Positions 43,905 through 51,974 of a DNA stretch of 64,000 nucleotides are shown in pieces; the stretch's first letter is position 1, and each line of letters begins with the position of its first letter. The notes under the pieces are model-generated. The model did not search any database. It was not told where the DNA came from and saw only the letters and a list, made by a program, of their open reading frames with translations. The DNA comes from Phocaeicola_A sp045545095 (GTDB taxonomy: Bacteria > Bacteroidota > Bacteroidia > Bacteroidales > Bacteroidaceae), in the NCBI GenBank assembly GCA_045545095.1, contig JAZQAG010000007.1, positions 35,819-99,818 on the forward strand, in the 5' to 3' direction. Both the position numbers and the translations under genes were made by a program.

Positions 43905-44675
43905 TTATTCTATCAGTTTTGCTATTTCATTCTCTTTTTCGGGAAACCAACCAGAACTGATATTTATTCCCTTTTTGATAACTTTTGCCGGATTACCTGC
44001 AATGAGAAGATTCTCACCTTCATTAGTGAAATTTCCGCTTACTTTTGACATACAAGATACCACACATCCATCAGGCAATACAGTACCTTTACCCACCGTA
44101 CATCCATTACCAATAAACACATTACTACCAATATTTATTTCCTTTGTACGTGGATAGTATTTTTCTTTTTCAATGTTATATAAAAAATGGAAATCACTAT
44201 CAAGAATCTGACTATTCCAAGAACATCGCACATTGTCACCAAGAATTATTAATTTTCTGCATATAACTTTTGAATGTGCACCTATGCCAACATGGTTGCC
44301 TATTTTGACGGAAGCCCCCTTTATTACGCAAAAAACTGCACCTGGGTGAATTTTAAATCTACCACTAATTTCTATAGTACCTCGATTGTTAAAAATGAGT
44401 GGATTTGCGTTAGTCTCAAATGCACCAATTCTAATTACACCTAAAGAAATCATACCTGGGTAGATTTTATTGGTAAAAACGATTTTACCTAAATTCTTTA
44501 TTCGGGTATTGTATGCAATAACTATCGGACATTTAATAGCAGATTTTAAGGGAAGAATTTTAAAATTTACCCATAATGTCTTTGCCCAATTGATCTTCCA
44601 AAACAAGTTTTTGATAACACGTAAAGATTCTTTTTGGTCGCAATTAAATTTCTCAAAATAACTTTTTATATTCAT
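43905..44675 (-). CDS. Left-handed beta-helix acyltransferase, paralogue of the gene at 41747
   Basis: 256 residues from MNIKSYFEKFNCDQKESLRV. Hexapeptide coils: GRFKIHPGAVFCVIKGAS, IGNHVGIGAHSKVICRKLII, NIGSNVFIGNGCTVGKGTVL and LLIAGNPAKVIKKGI. The segment AKTLWVNFKILPLKSAIKCP matches the other acyltransferase of the locus, so the two flank Wzx as paralogues. It is presumably a second sugar O-acetyltransferase with a different target position. The ATG at 44675 was preferred over an in-frame GTG at 44696. It is the first gene of the polysaccharide-assembly block. Confidence 0.88.
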   Translation of the reverse strand: MNIKSYFEKFNCDQKESLRVIKNLFWKINWAKTLWVNFKILPLKSAIKCPIVIAYNTRIKNLGKIVFTNKIYPGMISLGVIRIGAFETNANPLIFNNRGTIEISGRFKIHPGAVFCVIKGASVKIGNHVGIGAHSKVICRKLIILGDNVRCSWNSQILDSDFHFLYNIEKEKYYPRTKEINIGSNVFIGNGCTVGKGTVLPDGCVVSCMSKVSGNFTNEGENLLIAGNPAKVIKKGINISSGWFPEKENEIAKLIE

Positions 44676-44977
44676 AATATATAAATCGTATATCACTATA
44701 TGAACAAAATCCCAAATTTACGGGCTGTCCACTAATATTTTTTTCATTGTTAATTTTGCCCGTTTGAAGTTTCAGTTCGTTTTCTCGGCAGAATTCTCAG
44801 ACATATAATCAACATGCACCAAAACCATACTAAATGAATACAGCTTACTGAAAGTTAATTATGAATTTGAATTATAATTCTGACTATTCTTTAATAAAAA
44901 TAATCAAGAGATGTTGTAATGAGCGATAGCGAATTATGGCTGCAAAATAGATGAGAGGTGATGCTCGAACTAATTCA
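44676..44977. other. AT-rich spacer between the toxin-antitoxin island and the assembly genes
   Basis: These 302 bp hold no convincing gene, no full TAnnTTTG promoter on the minus strand, and no clear terminator. Transcription of the assembly block presumably runs in from upstream, helped by UpxY-type antitermination. Confidence 0.5.
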
Positions 44978-45184
44978 TCAGTTATGAAAATGTCGGTTTA
45001 CAAGCTCAAGGAGTCTGGCCTTGGACTCTTCTAACGAATAGCACTCAGCCTCCAAATCCTGTCGGGACATTCTCTTTGCCGAGTTTGGAGTAGTATCTAC
45101 TCTCCCATAGGCCACCGCTGGTTCTGCAGCAACAAGCGATTCAGTTTCTATCGGTCTGTACTCTTTAATAATCGTTGTCTTCAT
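44978..45184 (-). CDS. Small hypothetical protein coupled to the PIN toxin gene
   Basis: 68 residues, starting MKTTIIKEYRPIETESLVAA and ending EESKARLLELVNRHFHN, predicted mostly disordered then helical. Its start overlaps the last 20 bp of the PIN gene, a sign of coupled translation, so it seems to be the third gene of the toxin-antitoxin unit. No family is recognised. It might be an accessory regulator or an unrelated short protein. Confidence 0.55.
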   Translation of the reverse strand: MKTTIIKEYRPIETESLVAAEPAVAYGRVDTTPNSAKRMSRQDLEAECYSLEESKARLLELVNRHFHN

Positions 45185-45635
45185 TCAAGAGCATCGGAGC
45201 ACTGTCATCATGGGAACTATAAGGACGAACCTTGAGAATGTTTGCGAACAAATCAATACCGATAACTTCAACCTTAGGGAAAGAGCATTTCTTCAAAACA
45301 TCGAAATGATGGTCTTCACTGACGATGTATTTGGCATTGGCACAAATGGCGCAATCCACAAACTTATTGTCATCGGGGTCTCGTTCTATCATGCGAAAGC
45401 GGAAATGAGGATCTACCTTCAATACGTTACAACGCATCAATATGGCGGATACAATAGACTCGGCAACCCATGGATTGACATTGCGAGAAAGAACTTCCAA
45501 ATACTCTTCGACAATTTCATTACTTACACATAGCGTGTATTCTCCCGCCAAAAAGGACTGCCAGACACGATGACAAGAGTTGCGTGCCGAAATGGCCATT
45601 ATGAGGCAATTGGTGTCGAGAACAATATTGAACAT
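45165..45635 (-). CDS. PIN-domain toxin (putative ribonuclease)
   Basis: 156 residues from MFNIVLDTNCLIMAISARNS. The PIN acidic residues are D7 (LDTN), the E40-E44 patch (SNEIVEEY), and D88/D89 with D94 in RDPDDNKFVDCA. A second late motif is KYIVSEDHHFDVL. PIN_3-type toxins cut RNA with a magnesium-bound acidic centre. The ATG at 45635 was chosen because it lies 1 bp after the antitoxin stop; longer in-frame starts would overlap the antitoxin gene. The partner is encoded immediately upstream. Confidence 0.88.
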   Translation of the reverse strand: MFNIVLDTNCLIMAISARNSCHRVWQSFLAGEYTLCVSNEIVEEYLEVLSRNVNPWVAESIVSAILMRCNVLKVDPHFRFRMIERDPDDNKFVDCAICANAKYIVSEDHHFDVLKKCSFPKVEVIGIDLFANILKVRPYSSHDDSAPMLLNEDNDY

Positions 45636-45636
45636 C

Positions 45637-45858
45637 TCAATAGTTATATGGAGTGCGTTCATGAAGTTTACGGAAACTTTCCACTTTTTCTTCAGTGAGA
45701 AAACCTTCATCCCACAAGCGGTCTATCTCGGCTTGTGCCTGTGAAGCAAAATAGTCCGAAATGACTTGTTTCAAGTCTGCCAATGCCTTTTCGCTTTTCA
45801 CAAAAGACATCATCTCCAACAATTGCAGTTGAGCGGAGTTGAATACAGTTGCTTCCAT
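45637..45858 (-). CDS. Antitoxin partner of the PIN toxin
   Basis: 73 residues, MEATVFNSAQLQLLEMMSFV then KSEKALADLKQVISDYFASQ. Short, helical and charged, it has the look of the antitoxins commonly paired with PIN toxins in Bacteroidales. The C-terminal part (LWDEGFLTEEKVESFRKLHE) would wrap the toxin. It sits 1 bp ahead of the toxin gene and has a consensus promoter 26 bp upstream, so the pair can be expressed independently of the capsule transcript. DNA binding is not evident. Confidence 0.8.
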   Translation of the reverse strand: MEATVFNSAQLQLLEMMSFVKSEKALADLKQVISDYFASQAQAEIDRLWDEGFLTEEKVESFRKLHERTPYNY

Positions 45859-45883
45859 ATTACATTCTTTTTAGTTGTTGCGG

Positions 45884-45914
45884 CAAAGATAAACCTTTTT
45901 CTTCAACCCTCCAA
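45884..45914 (-). promoter_or_regulatory. Promoter of the toxin-antitoxin unit
   Basis: Minus strand TTG (45914-45912), a 20-bp spacer, then TATCTTTG (45891-45884). The ATG at 45858 follows. Confidence 0.7.
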
Positions 45915-45951
45915 CGGATTTGCAGATTTTTGCATTATAGGTTCAAGGCCA

Positions 45952-45969
45952 AAGTATCCTAAGATACTT
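45952..45969. terminator. Small hairpin and repeats after the 147-aa gene
   Basis: AAGTATC-CTAA-GATACTT forms a 7-bp stem about 35 bp downstream of the 46003-46446 gene. Two copies of ATTTATCTTAAG (minus CTTAAGATAAAT) lie beside it. It lacks a long T tract, so the terminator call is weak. Confidence 0.4.
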
Positions 45970-46002
45970 GACAATTTATCTTAAGTTCTCGGACCATTTA
46001 TC

Positions 46003-46446
46003 TTAAGATACTTTTTTCGTCCCTTTTTTCTTCCGGGCCTGCATGACATTGTCGATATGAACACGAAGATTGTCTATAGTAATCCCCTTAGTCACTTGGG
46101 GAGCCAAGGAGGGAAGCAGACTGATGAAACGCGCCTTGTCAATCTCCTCGTGAGTGAGTCTGGGTTCTTTCTCTGCCATGATTGCCACCACTTCTGCAAT
46201 CTCTTTGGCGGTAGTACAGGCTGCCAACATGGTCAAATAACCACGAATATCTTCCACCTTATTTATATACAGTCCTAAACGAAGGGCTGTATCCGAAAGC
46301 GCCTCTTCCGAATCTTCAGCTGATGGTAATGTACTGATCGGACTGCCCGTGTAAGAATTCTGCTCTGCCTTAGTGGCATTGGGAAGTATCTGTACTGTAC
46401 CTCCATAGATGTTGAACGTGATACCTGAAGACTCTTTTTCTTCCAT
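46003..46446 (-). CDS. Hypothetical protein with NIYGGTVQILPNAT-type N-terminus
   Basis: 147 residues. The N-terminal strand FNIYGGTVQILPNATKAEQ is a motif I associate with many small Bacteroidales proteins of unknown role (G-G-x-x-QI-x-PNA). A linker (residues about 32-50) leads to a helical part (LRLGLYINKVEDIRGYLTML, ITIDNLRVHIDNVMQARKKK) with a lysine-rich end. It has no signal peptide or catalytic motif. It is placed between Ugd and the antitoxin on the same strand. A DNA- or RNA-contact role is possible from the basic tail only. Confidence 0.6.
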   Translation of the reverse strand: MEEKESSGITFNIYGGTVQILPNATKAEQNSYTGSPISTLPSAEDSEEALSDTALRLGLYINKVEDIRGYLTMLAACTTAKEIAEVVAIMAEKEPRLTHEEIDKARFISLLPSLAPQVTKGITIDNLRVHIDNVMQARKKKGTKKVS

Positions 46447-46652
46447 TATTCTTCGTTTATTTAGGGAACTTTCCGTAGATATTCAACAGTTTTTCAACGC
46501 GATTTCACCGAATTGTTTAGGCCTTACAGACAGAACACTAATTATACTTATTATGAAACTACTTATTATTATCTTATTAAAAAACAAAAACAGTGATCTG
46601 AATTATCGTAAGCCACATTGTCCGGGATTTGAAGTGAAAGGGGGCTTCGCTT

Positions 46653-46698
46653 TTAACGGTTAGCGGTTAGCGAAATGAAGGGTGAAAGGTGAAGGGGA
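46653..46698. repeat. Repeat element downstream of ugd (partner at 47966-48004)
   Basis: It contains TTAACGGTTAGCGGT (46653-46667) followed by ATGAAGGGTGAAAGGTGAAG. The upstream side of ugd has the same two blocks in the reverse order (see the partner entry). The preceding 46447-46652 shows no gene. Confidence 0.6.
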
Positions 46699-46699
46699 A

Positions 46700-47965
46700 T
46701 CAATCTCTTTTGAAAAGGTCGCGGGTATAGACTTTCTCGATGACATCGTCAAGAGAGGCATCATAGCGATTGGCAATGATGGCTTGAGATTGTGCCTTGA
46801 ATTGTTCCAAATCATTCACTATGCGACTGCAAAAAAAGGTGCTGCCTTCTTCAAGCGTGGGCTCGTAAATGATGACGGTGGCTCCCTTGGCCTTGATACG
46901 TTTCATGACTCCTTGAATGGAGGATTGACGGAAATTGTCGGAATTGGATTTCATTGTCAGCCGATAGACACCAATAACACACTCCTTCTCCTCTTCCCTA
47001 TTATAATCTCCACGGTTGTAATAGTCATAATAACCCGCCATGTTCAGTACACGATCTGCGATGAAGTCCTTACGAGTACGGTTGCTCTCAACAATAGCGG
47101 ACATCATATTCTGTGGTACATCGCTATAGTTCGCCAAAAGCTGCTTGGTATCTTTGGGGAGACAATAGCCGCCATAACCAAAACTGGGATTGTTATAATG
47201 GTTACCAATACGAGGATCCAACGAAACTCCTTGAATGATATCACGAGTATTCAATCCCTTCTTTTCGGCATAAGTGTCAAGTTCATTGAAATAACTGACA
47301 CGAAGAGCCAGATAGGTATTGGCAAAGAGTTTGACAGCTTCAGCTTCGGTAAGTCCCATAAAAAGGGTATCAATATCCGATTTGATGGCTCCCTGTTGCA
47401 AAAGAGAAGCAAATATGTGGGCGGCCTCTTGTAACTCATCAGCACAATCTGAAATCTCTGTAGAAGGGACTCCGACAATAATACGACTGGGATAAAGATT
47501 GTCGTACAAAGCTTTGCTCTCTCTGAGAAACTCAGGAGAAAAAAGCAAGCGGAGTTCCTTGCCATATTTCTTATAGAGATTCTCGCAATAGCCCACAGGG
47601 ATGGTACTTTTAATGACCATGACAGCTTTGTCATTTACACTACGCACCAAATCTATAACATCCTCAAGATGATGGGTATCAAAGAAGTTCTTCACCGGAT
47701 CGTAATTGGTAGGGGCTGCTATCACGACAAAGTCTGCATCCCGATAGGCTGACACTCCATCCAATGTGGCTGTAAGATTCAAAGACTTCTCTGACAGATA
47801 TTTCTCTATATAGTCATCCTGAATGGGCGAAATCTTATTGTTGATTTTTCCGACCTTGTCAGGAATAACATCTACGGCTGTCACCCGATGATGCAGACCG
47901 AGCAAAGTGGCAATACTAAGACCTACATATCCTGTACCGGCTACAGCGATGCTATATTGTTTCAT
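46700..47965 (-). CDS. ugd: UDP-glucose 6-dehydrogenase
   Basis: 421 residues. NAD-binding VAGTGYVGLSIATLLGL at residues 8-24, VIAAPTNYD, KSTIPVGYCENLYKK, FSPEFLRESKALYDN, and the catalytic C268 in GYGGYCLPKDTKQL. It oxidises UDP-glucose to UDP-glucuronate using two NAD+, giving the precursor for the epimerase encoded two genes upstream. It belongs to the short UDP-sugar dehydrogenase form common in capsule loci. The ATG at 47965 is the only sensible start. The gene is bracketed by related repeat blocks. Confidence 0.94.
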   Translation of the reverse strand: MKQYSIAVAGTGYVGLSIATLLGLHHRVTAVDVIPDKVGKINNKISPIQDDYIEKYLSEKSLNLTATLDGVSAYRDADFVVIAAPTNYDPVKNFFDTHHLEDVIDLVRSVNDKAVMVIKSTIPVGYCENLYKKYGKELRLLFSPEFLRESKALYDNLYPSRIIVGVPSTEISDCADELQEAAHIFASLLQQGAIKSDIDTLFMGLTEAEAVKLFANTYLALRVSYFNELDTYAEKKGLNTRDIIQGVSLDPRIGNHYNNPSFGYGGYCLPKDTKQLLANYSDVPQNMMSAIVESNRTRKDFIADRVLNMAGYYDYYNRGDYNREEEKECVIGVYRLTMKSNSDNFRQSSIQGVMKRIKAKGATVIIYEPTLEEGSTFFCSRIVNDLEQFKAQSQAIIANRYDASLDDVIEKVYTRDLFKRD

Positions 47966-48004
47966 GATGAAGGGTGGGTGAAGGGGTTAACGGTTAGCGG
48001 TGAG
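47966..48004. repeat. Repeat element upstream of ugd
   Basis: ATGAAGGGTGGGTGAAGGGG (47967-47986) followed by TTAACGGTTAGCGGT (47987-48001). The second block is identical over 15 bases to 46653-46667 on the other side of ugd, and the first is nearly identical to 46675-46698. Ugd is thus flanked by permuted copies. Confidence 0.6.
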
Positions 48005-48041
48005 AGGTATTTACTATTAACGAAGAATTTATCGGAATAGT

Positions 48042-48773
48042 TCAACCAAACTTCTCGCAAGCTTCGTAATACGTGTCAAGACTACCAATATCAAAACGAC
48101 CAGCACTCATGGGCCATGCATGCATTGTGGTATGATCTACCATATAGTGGGCCAGATTACCGGGTGCATCTTTGCCACATCCATTTTCTACGCTGTGACG
48201 AACAAGGTCGAGATCTTTCTTCAAATAGATATAGAAAGGAGGAACTGCCCAATGGCTTTTGGGATGTTGGGGCTTCTCTTCCATATTCAGGACTTTATTG
48301 TCGGTATCCATAACTATGACTCCCGTACGTTGAAGTTTCTCTATAGATGGTTGCTCATGACACATGATACAACTGGTTTGCTTCTCCGTAGCGAAATCAA
48401 CAAACTCACGGAATGAGAAGAACAGCAAATTGTCGGCTGCTACGACCAAGAGGTCATCATCGATATGAAGTTTGTTTATAGCAAACAAGAGATCACAAAC
48501 TGCTCCCAAACGGGTTTCATTGGATTCGGTACCATCGTCCACTATAGTCAAAGGCTTGGCATAATGCTGCTCCTTAGCCCATACTTCAAAAATAGGTGCG
48601 AACTTATGGTTGGTAATGACAATATGTTCGTCCACCTCAGGAATAGTGTCAATATCATCCAACATACGACCGAGAATGGTATTTTCACCAATCTTCAACA
48701 ACGGTTTTGGGAAATTCTTGGTCAGTTCACCCAAACGGGTGGCATAACCTGCAGCTATTACTATATTTTTCAT
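48042..48773 (-). CDS. Sugar-1-phosphate nucleotidyltransferase
   Basis: 243 residues with the NTP-transferase signature MKNIVIAAGYATRLGELTKN, FPKPLLKIGENTILGRMLDD, DLLVVAADNLLF and PPFYIYLKKDLD. It ends with the GRFDIGSLDTYYEACEK motif of RmlA/GlmU-like enzymes. It would join NTP and a sugar-1-phosphate into an NDP-sugar. Because a GHMP sugar kinase is encoded two genes upstream, it could use that product. The exact sugar and base are not readable from the sequence. The gene lies 48 bp from the epimerase. Confidence 0.88.
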   Translation of the reverse strand: MKNIVIAAGYATRLGELTKNFPKPLLKIGENTILGRMLDDIDTIPEVDEHIVITNHKFAPIFEVWAKEQHYAKPLTIVDDGTESNETRLGAVCDLLFAINKLHIDDDLLVVAADNLLFFSFREFVDFATEKQTSCIMCHEQPSIEKLQRTGVIVMDTDNKVLNMEEKPQHPKSHWAVPPFYIYLKKDLDLVRHSVENGCGKDAPGNLAHYMVDHTTMHAWPMSAGRFDIGSLDTYYEACEKFG

Positions 48774-48821
48774 CTTTATTTTCTTTATTTATAATATAAA
48801 GGATTATCCCAACAGCCATAT

Positions 48822-49862
48822 TTATCCATAAAACTTGGCATACCACTCTGCAAAGGCACGAAGACCATCACGAAGACTGGTATTGGGTTTGAAACCAAAG
48901 TCGCGTTCAAGGGCAGAAGTATCTGCATAGGTAACCGGAACATCGCCAGGTTGCATCGGAACCAGTTCCTTATGGGCTTCAAAATCGTAATCTGCTGGAA
49001 GAACACCGGCACGCACCAACTCTTCCTGAAGAATGGTAACGAAATCCAACAGATTCTCCGGTTGGTTATTACCTATATTATATACTGCATACGGAGGAAC
49101 AGGAAGCCCATCATCACCAACGTGTTTGGCCGGTGCTTTCTTCATTATACGAACCACACCCTCCACAATGTCATCAACATATGTGAAATCACGTTTGCAA
49201 TTTCCATAGTTGAAAATCTGAATCTTGTCACCTTTCACCAATTTGTTAGTAAATCCGAAATAAGCCATATCGGGACGACCAGCCGGACCATATACGGTGA
49301 AGAAACGAAGACCGGTAGACGGGATATTATACAATTTACTGTATGCATGTGCCATCAATTCATTGCTCTTCTTAGTGGCGGCATACAGACTGACAGGATT
49401 ATCAACCTTATCATCAGTACTATAGGGAACCTTCTTGTTACTTCCATATACCGATGATGAAGAGGCATAGACAAGATGCACTACCCCACCCTCGTACTGT
49501 TCATAACTATGACGACATGCCTCAAGAATATTGTAAAACCCTATCAGATTAGCTTCCACATAAGCATCAGGGTTAGTAATACTATAACGAACACCTGCCT
49601 GTGCAGCCAAATTGACAACAATCTGGGGCTTATACTCTGCAAACAAATTATCAATCAATGCACGATCTGCAATATTACCTTTCACAAAGGTAAAGTTCGG
49701 GTATTGTGACAAATCGGTCAAACGGTCTTCTTTGAGACGTACATCGTAATAATCGTTCATATTATCAATACCGACTACTACGGGATTTTCGAATTGCTTA
49801 TATACAGCTTTTACAAGGTTAGAACCGATAAATCCTGCGGCTCCAGTAATTAATATTCTCAT
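48822..49862 (-). CDS. UDP-glucuronate 4-epimerase (SDR family)
   Basis: 346 residues. It has MRILITGAAGFIGSNLVKAV (NAD site), NLAAQAGVRYSITNPDAYVE, the catalytic SSSSVYG serine region with Y-x3-K in SLYAATKKSNELMAH, and LRFFTVYGPAGRPDMAYFGF. Sequence style matches the UDP-GlcA 4-epimerases that make UDP-galacturonate. With Ugd in the same operon it completes the route UDP-Glc to UDP-GlcA to UDP-GalA. A UDP-glucose 4-epimerase would lack the RPDMA loop, so I favour the uronate assignment. Confidence 0.88.
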   Translation of the reverse strand: MRILITGAAGFIGSNLVKAVYKQFENPVVVGIDNMNDYYDVRLKEDRLTDLSQYPNFTFVKGNIADRALIDNLFAEYKPQIVVNLAAQAGVRYSITNPDAYVEANLIGFYNILEACRHSYEQYEGGVVHLVYASSSSVYGSNKKVPYSTDDKVDNPVSLYAATKKSNELMAHAYSKLYNIPSTGLRFFTVYGPAGRPDMAYFGFTNKLVKGDKIQIFNYGNCKRDFTYVDDIVEGVVRIMKKAPAKHVGDDGLPVPPYAVYNIGNNQPENLLDFVTILQEELVRAGVLPADYDFEAHKELVPMQPGDVPVTYADTSALERDFGFKPNTSLRDGLRAFAEWYAKFYG

Positions 49863-49968
49863 ATTTAAATGGGTTAAAGGTGAAGGGATGCCTTCGACCA
49901 GTGAGCTAATTATTCTGTCATTCAGAGCAAAACTTGCCTAACGATGAATTCCGATAATGAATGAAGAC

Positions 49969-51141
49969 TTAATTTATGAAACGAGCACCATCGTCTGTTT
50001 GACAGAAATGAATCTCAAATGTATCGGTATATTCGGGAAACATACGAAGATATTCTTCTGTGATACGCTGACGAATCTCTTCTTTCTTTGATGGATCTAC
50101 AAGCGCGATACAGGCTCCTTTGAATCCAGCCCCACTGAAACGTCCACCATAGATACCTTCCGTCTGACGCATGATATTATAGATGGCTATCAACTCTTCA
50201 CTGCCACACTCATAATTCTTGATAGAACTCTGGCAGCTTTCGAAACTGAGTTGACCAAATAGATTCAAATTGCCTGTTTCCCATGCGGTAACACCTTTAC
50301 GGACCCGCTTGTACTCACTGTAGAAATGTTCCGCACGACGGGCAAAACGGGGAGGCATCTTATCCTTTGTCAGTTCATAAGTTTCTTTGGGAATGTCACG
50401 AAGATAGGTCTTGTCCAATGACTTCAAAGGCATCCCCGTATATGCCATCATATTCCATGCTGCAGTTTTGCATTCGGCCACACGGAGATTATAATCACTG
50501 TTCACTAAACTACGGGTCAGTCCACTGAATATGATAGCCAACTCAAAGTCCGGCATACGGGGATTCTTACGAATAATACGATATTGTTCACTGTCTGTAT
50601 CCAAAAATAGTAAGGCATCCTTTTCACTGAGAGCGATACAGGCTTGATCAAGAATACCGTTTGTCAACCCAATATATTCACGTTCGGCCTGACTGGCAAT
50701 CTTGATGACCTCAAAAGGAGTGAGAGTTATATTGTTTGCCTTGGCAAAAGCCATAACATAGGCTATCAATACTGCGGCACTGGATGAAAGTCCTCCAATG
50801 GGTAACGACCCTTTTATCAACCCCTTGATACCATTAGTCAACTTAAACCGCTTTTTCAATGCATACTTGGCACCACGCGCATAATCACCCCAATTTCCCT
50901 CTTTTACCTGAGTTGGTTGAGCGATATTGAAATGAATATCTCCCTCAAATGAAAGACTCTTCAGGTTGACACTACCATCTTCTGTCGGAACAAAAAGCAA
51001 ATCAACACCTTTATTGAAAGCAAATCCTGTCACCAAGCCATGCTGGTGATCAACATGAGCACCTAAAGGACAGACACGGTAAGGAGAAAATATATGATAA
51101 ACGGATTTTTCACCAAAATGCTTAACAAACGTTTCTTGCAT
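49969..51141 (-). CDS. GHMP sugar kinase, galacturonokinase-like
   Basis: 390 residues of the galactokinase family. Motif 1 is SPYRVCPLGAHVDHQHG (residues 19-35), motif 2 GGLSSSAAVLIAYVMAF, the catalytic aspartate region TNGILDQACIAL, and motif 3 GGRFSGAGFKGACIALVD. Ordinary galactokinases have RVNLIGEHTDY at motif 1, with Glu and Asp holding the sugar. Here the Glu is Ala28 and the Tyr is His32, as I recall for plant galacturonokinase (PYRICPLGAHIDHQGG). The shared NYECG and RAEHFYSE segments also recall that enzyme. The gene stands between nagB and the UDP-GlcA 4-epimerase gene. The substrate is therefore probably galacturonate or a related sugar rather than galactose. This is inference from motifs. 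Confidence 0.85.
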   Translation of the reverse strand: MQETFVKHFGEKSVYHIFSPYRVCPLGAHVDHQHGLVTGFAFNKGVDLLFVPTEDGSVNLKSLSFEGDIHFNIAQPTQVKEGNWGDYARGAKYALKKRFKLTNGIKGLIKGSLPIGGLSSSAAVLIAYVMAFAKANNITLTPFEVIKIASQAEREYIGLTNGILDQACIALSEKDALLFLDTDSEQYRIIRKNPRMPDFELAIIFSGLTRSLVNSDYNLRVAECKTAAWNMMAYTGMPLKSLDKTYLRDIPKETYELTKDKMPPRFARRAEHFYSEYKRVRKGVTAWETGNLNLFGQLSFESCQSSIKNYECGSEELIAIYNIMRQTEGIYGGRFSGAGFKGACIALVDPSKKEEIRQRITEEYLRMFPEYTDTFEIHFCQTDDGARFIN

Positions 51142-51163
51142 AAGACACTTTTTTATTTAATGA

Positions 51164-51973
51164 TTAAAGATAACGGTCAACCAGACCTTCTAGTTTTTCC
51201 TTGTCCTTGAAGTACTTGTAAGTTCCCACCTTGATTTCTGCACATGCCGGTTCGTCACAAACAATAATACCATGGGGGTGCATCTGAATGGCACTTACAG
51301 TCCACATATGGTTGATACTCTCTTCGATGGCATGCTTCAACGCACGGGCTTTCTTATGTCCATTACAAACCACCAATACTTCACGAGCTGCCATGACCGT
51401 TCCTACTCCTACCGTCAATGCTTGCTTGGGAACCTGATTGATGTCATCATTGAAAAAGCGGCTATTGGCTATGATTGTGTCGGTGTTAAGTGTCTTGATT
51501 CGAGTCTTTGAAGAGAGCGAAGAGCCCGGCTCATTGAACGCGATATGTCCATCAGGACCTATCCCCCCCAAAAAAAGGTCGATGCCACCTGCTTCCTCTA
51601 TCATACGTTCATAATTCTCGCACTCTTCTATCAAGTCTGGAGCATTACCATTGAGAATATGTACATTCTTCGGGTTAATGTCTATATGATTGAAAAAATT
51701 GGTCCACATGAAAGAGTGATAACTTTCCGGATGCTCCTCGGGGAGACCGACATACTCATCCATATTGAATGTTACGACATTCGCGAATGAAACTTTACCT
51801 TCGTTGTAAAGACGAATGAGTTCTTTATAGAGTCCCAATGGAGAAGAACCCGTAGGACATCCCAAGATAAAGGGGTTATCTGCAGTAGGCTTCTTCTGAT
51901 TGATTTTCTCTACTACATAATTGGCTGCCCAACGTGAAACAAGGGCATAATCGTCTAAGATAATTACTCGCAT
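51164..51973 (-). CDS. nagB: Glucosamine-6-phosphate deaminase
   Basis: 269 residues with NagB motifs in order: NPFILGCPTGSSPLGLYKEL (phosphate loop), TFNMDEYVGLPEEHPESYHS, FLGGIGPDGHIAFNEPGSSL and LTVGVGTVMAAREV. Length and active-site residues are normal. The enzyme interconverts glucosamine-6-phosphate with fructose-6-phosphate and ammonia. Its place directly after UpxY (1 bp gap) inside a polysaccharide operon is unusual. It may supply or limit amino-sugar precursors, or simply share the promoter. Confidence 0.94.
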   Translation of the reverse strand: MRVIILDDYALVSRWAANYVVEKINQKKPTADNPFILGCPTGSSPLGLYKELIRLYNEGKVSFANVVTFNMDEYVGLPEEHPESYHSFMWTNFFNHIDINPKNVHILNGNAPDLIEECENYERMIEEAGGIDLFLGGIGPDGHIAFNEPGSSLSSKTRIKTLNTDTIIANSRFFNDDINQVPKQALTVGVGTVMAAREVLVVCNGHKKARALKHAIEESINHMWTVSAIQMHPHGIIVCDEPACAEIKVGTYKYFKDKEKLEGLVDRYL

Positions 51974-51974
51974 T

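Noticed and set aside
45901..46020. CRISPR-like repeats near ATTTATCTTAAG
   Set aside because: Only two copies, unequal spacing and no spacers; better explained as a hairpin/terminator region.
46682..47434. 250-codon plus-strand ORF
   Set aside because: Antisense to ugd; the ugd frame has the catalytic cysteine and NAD site.
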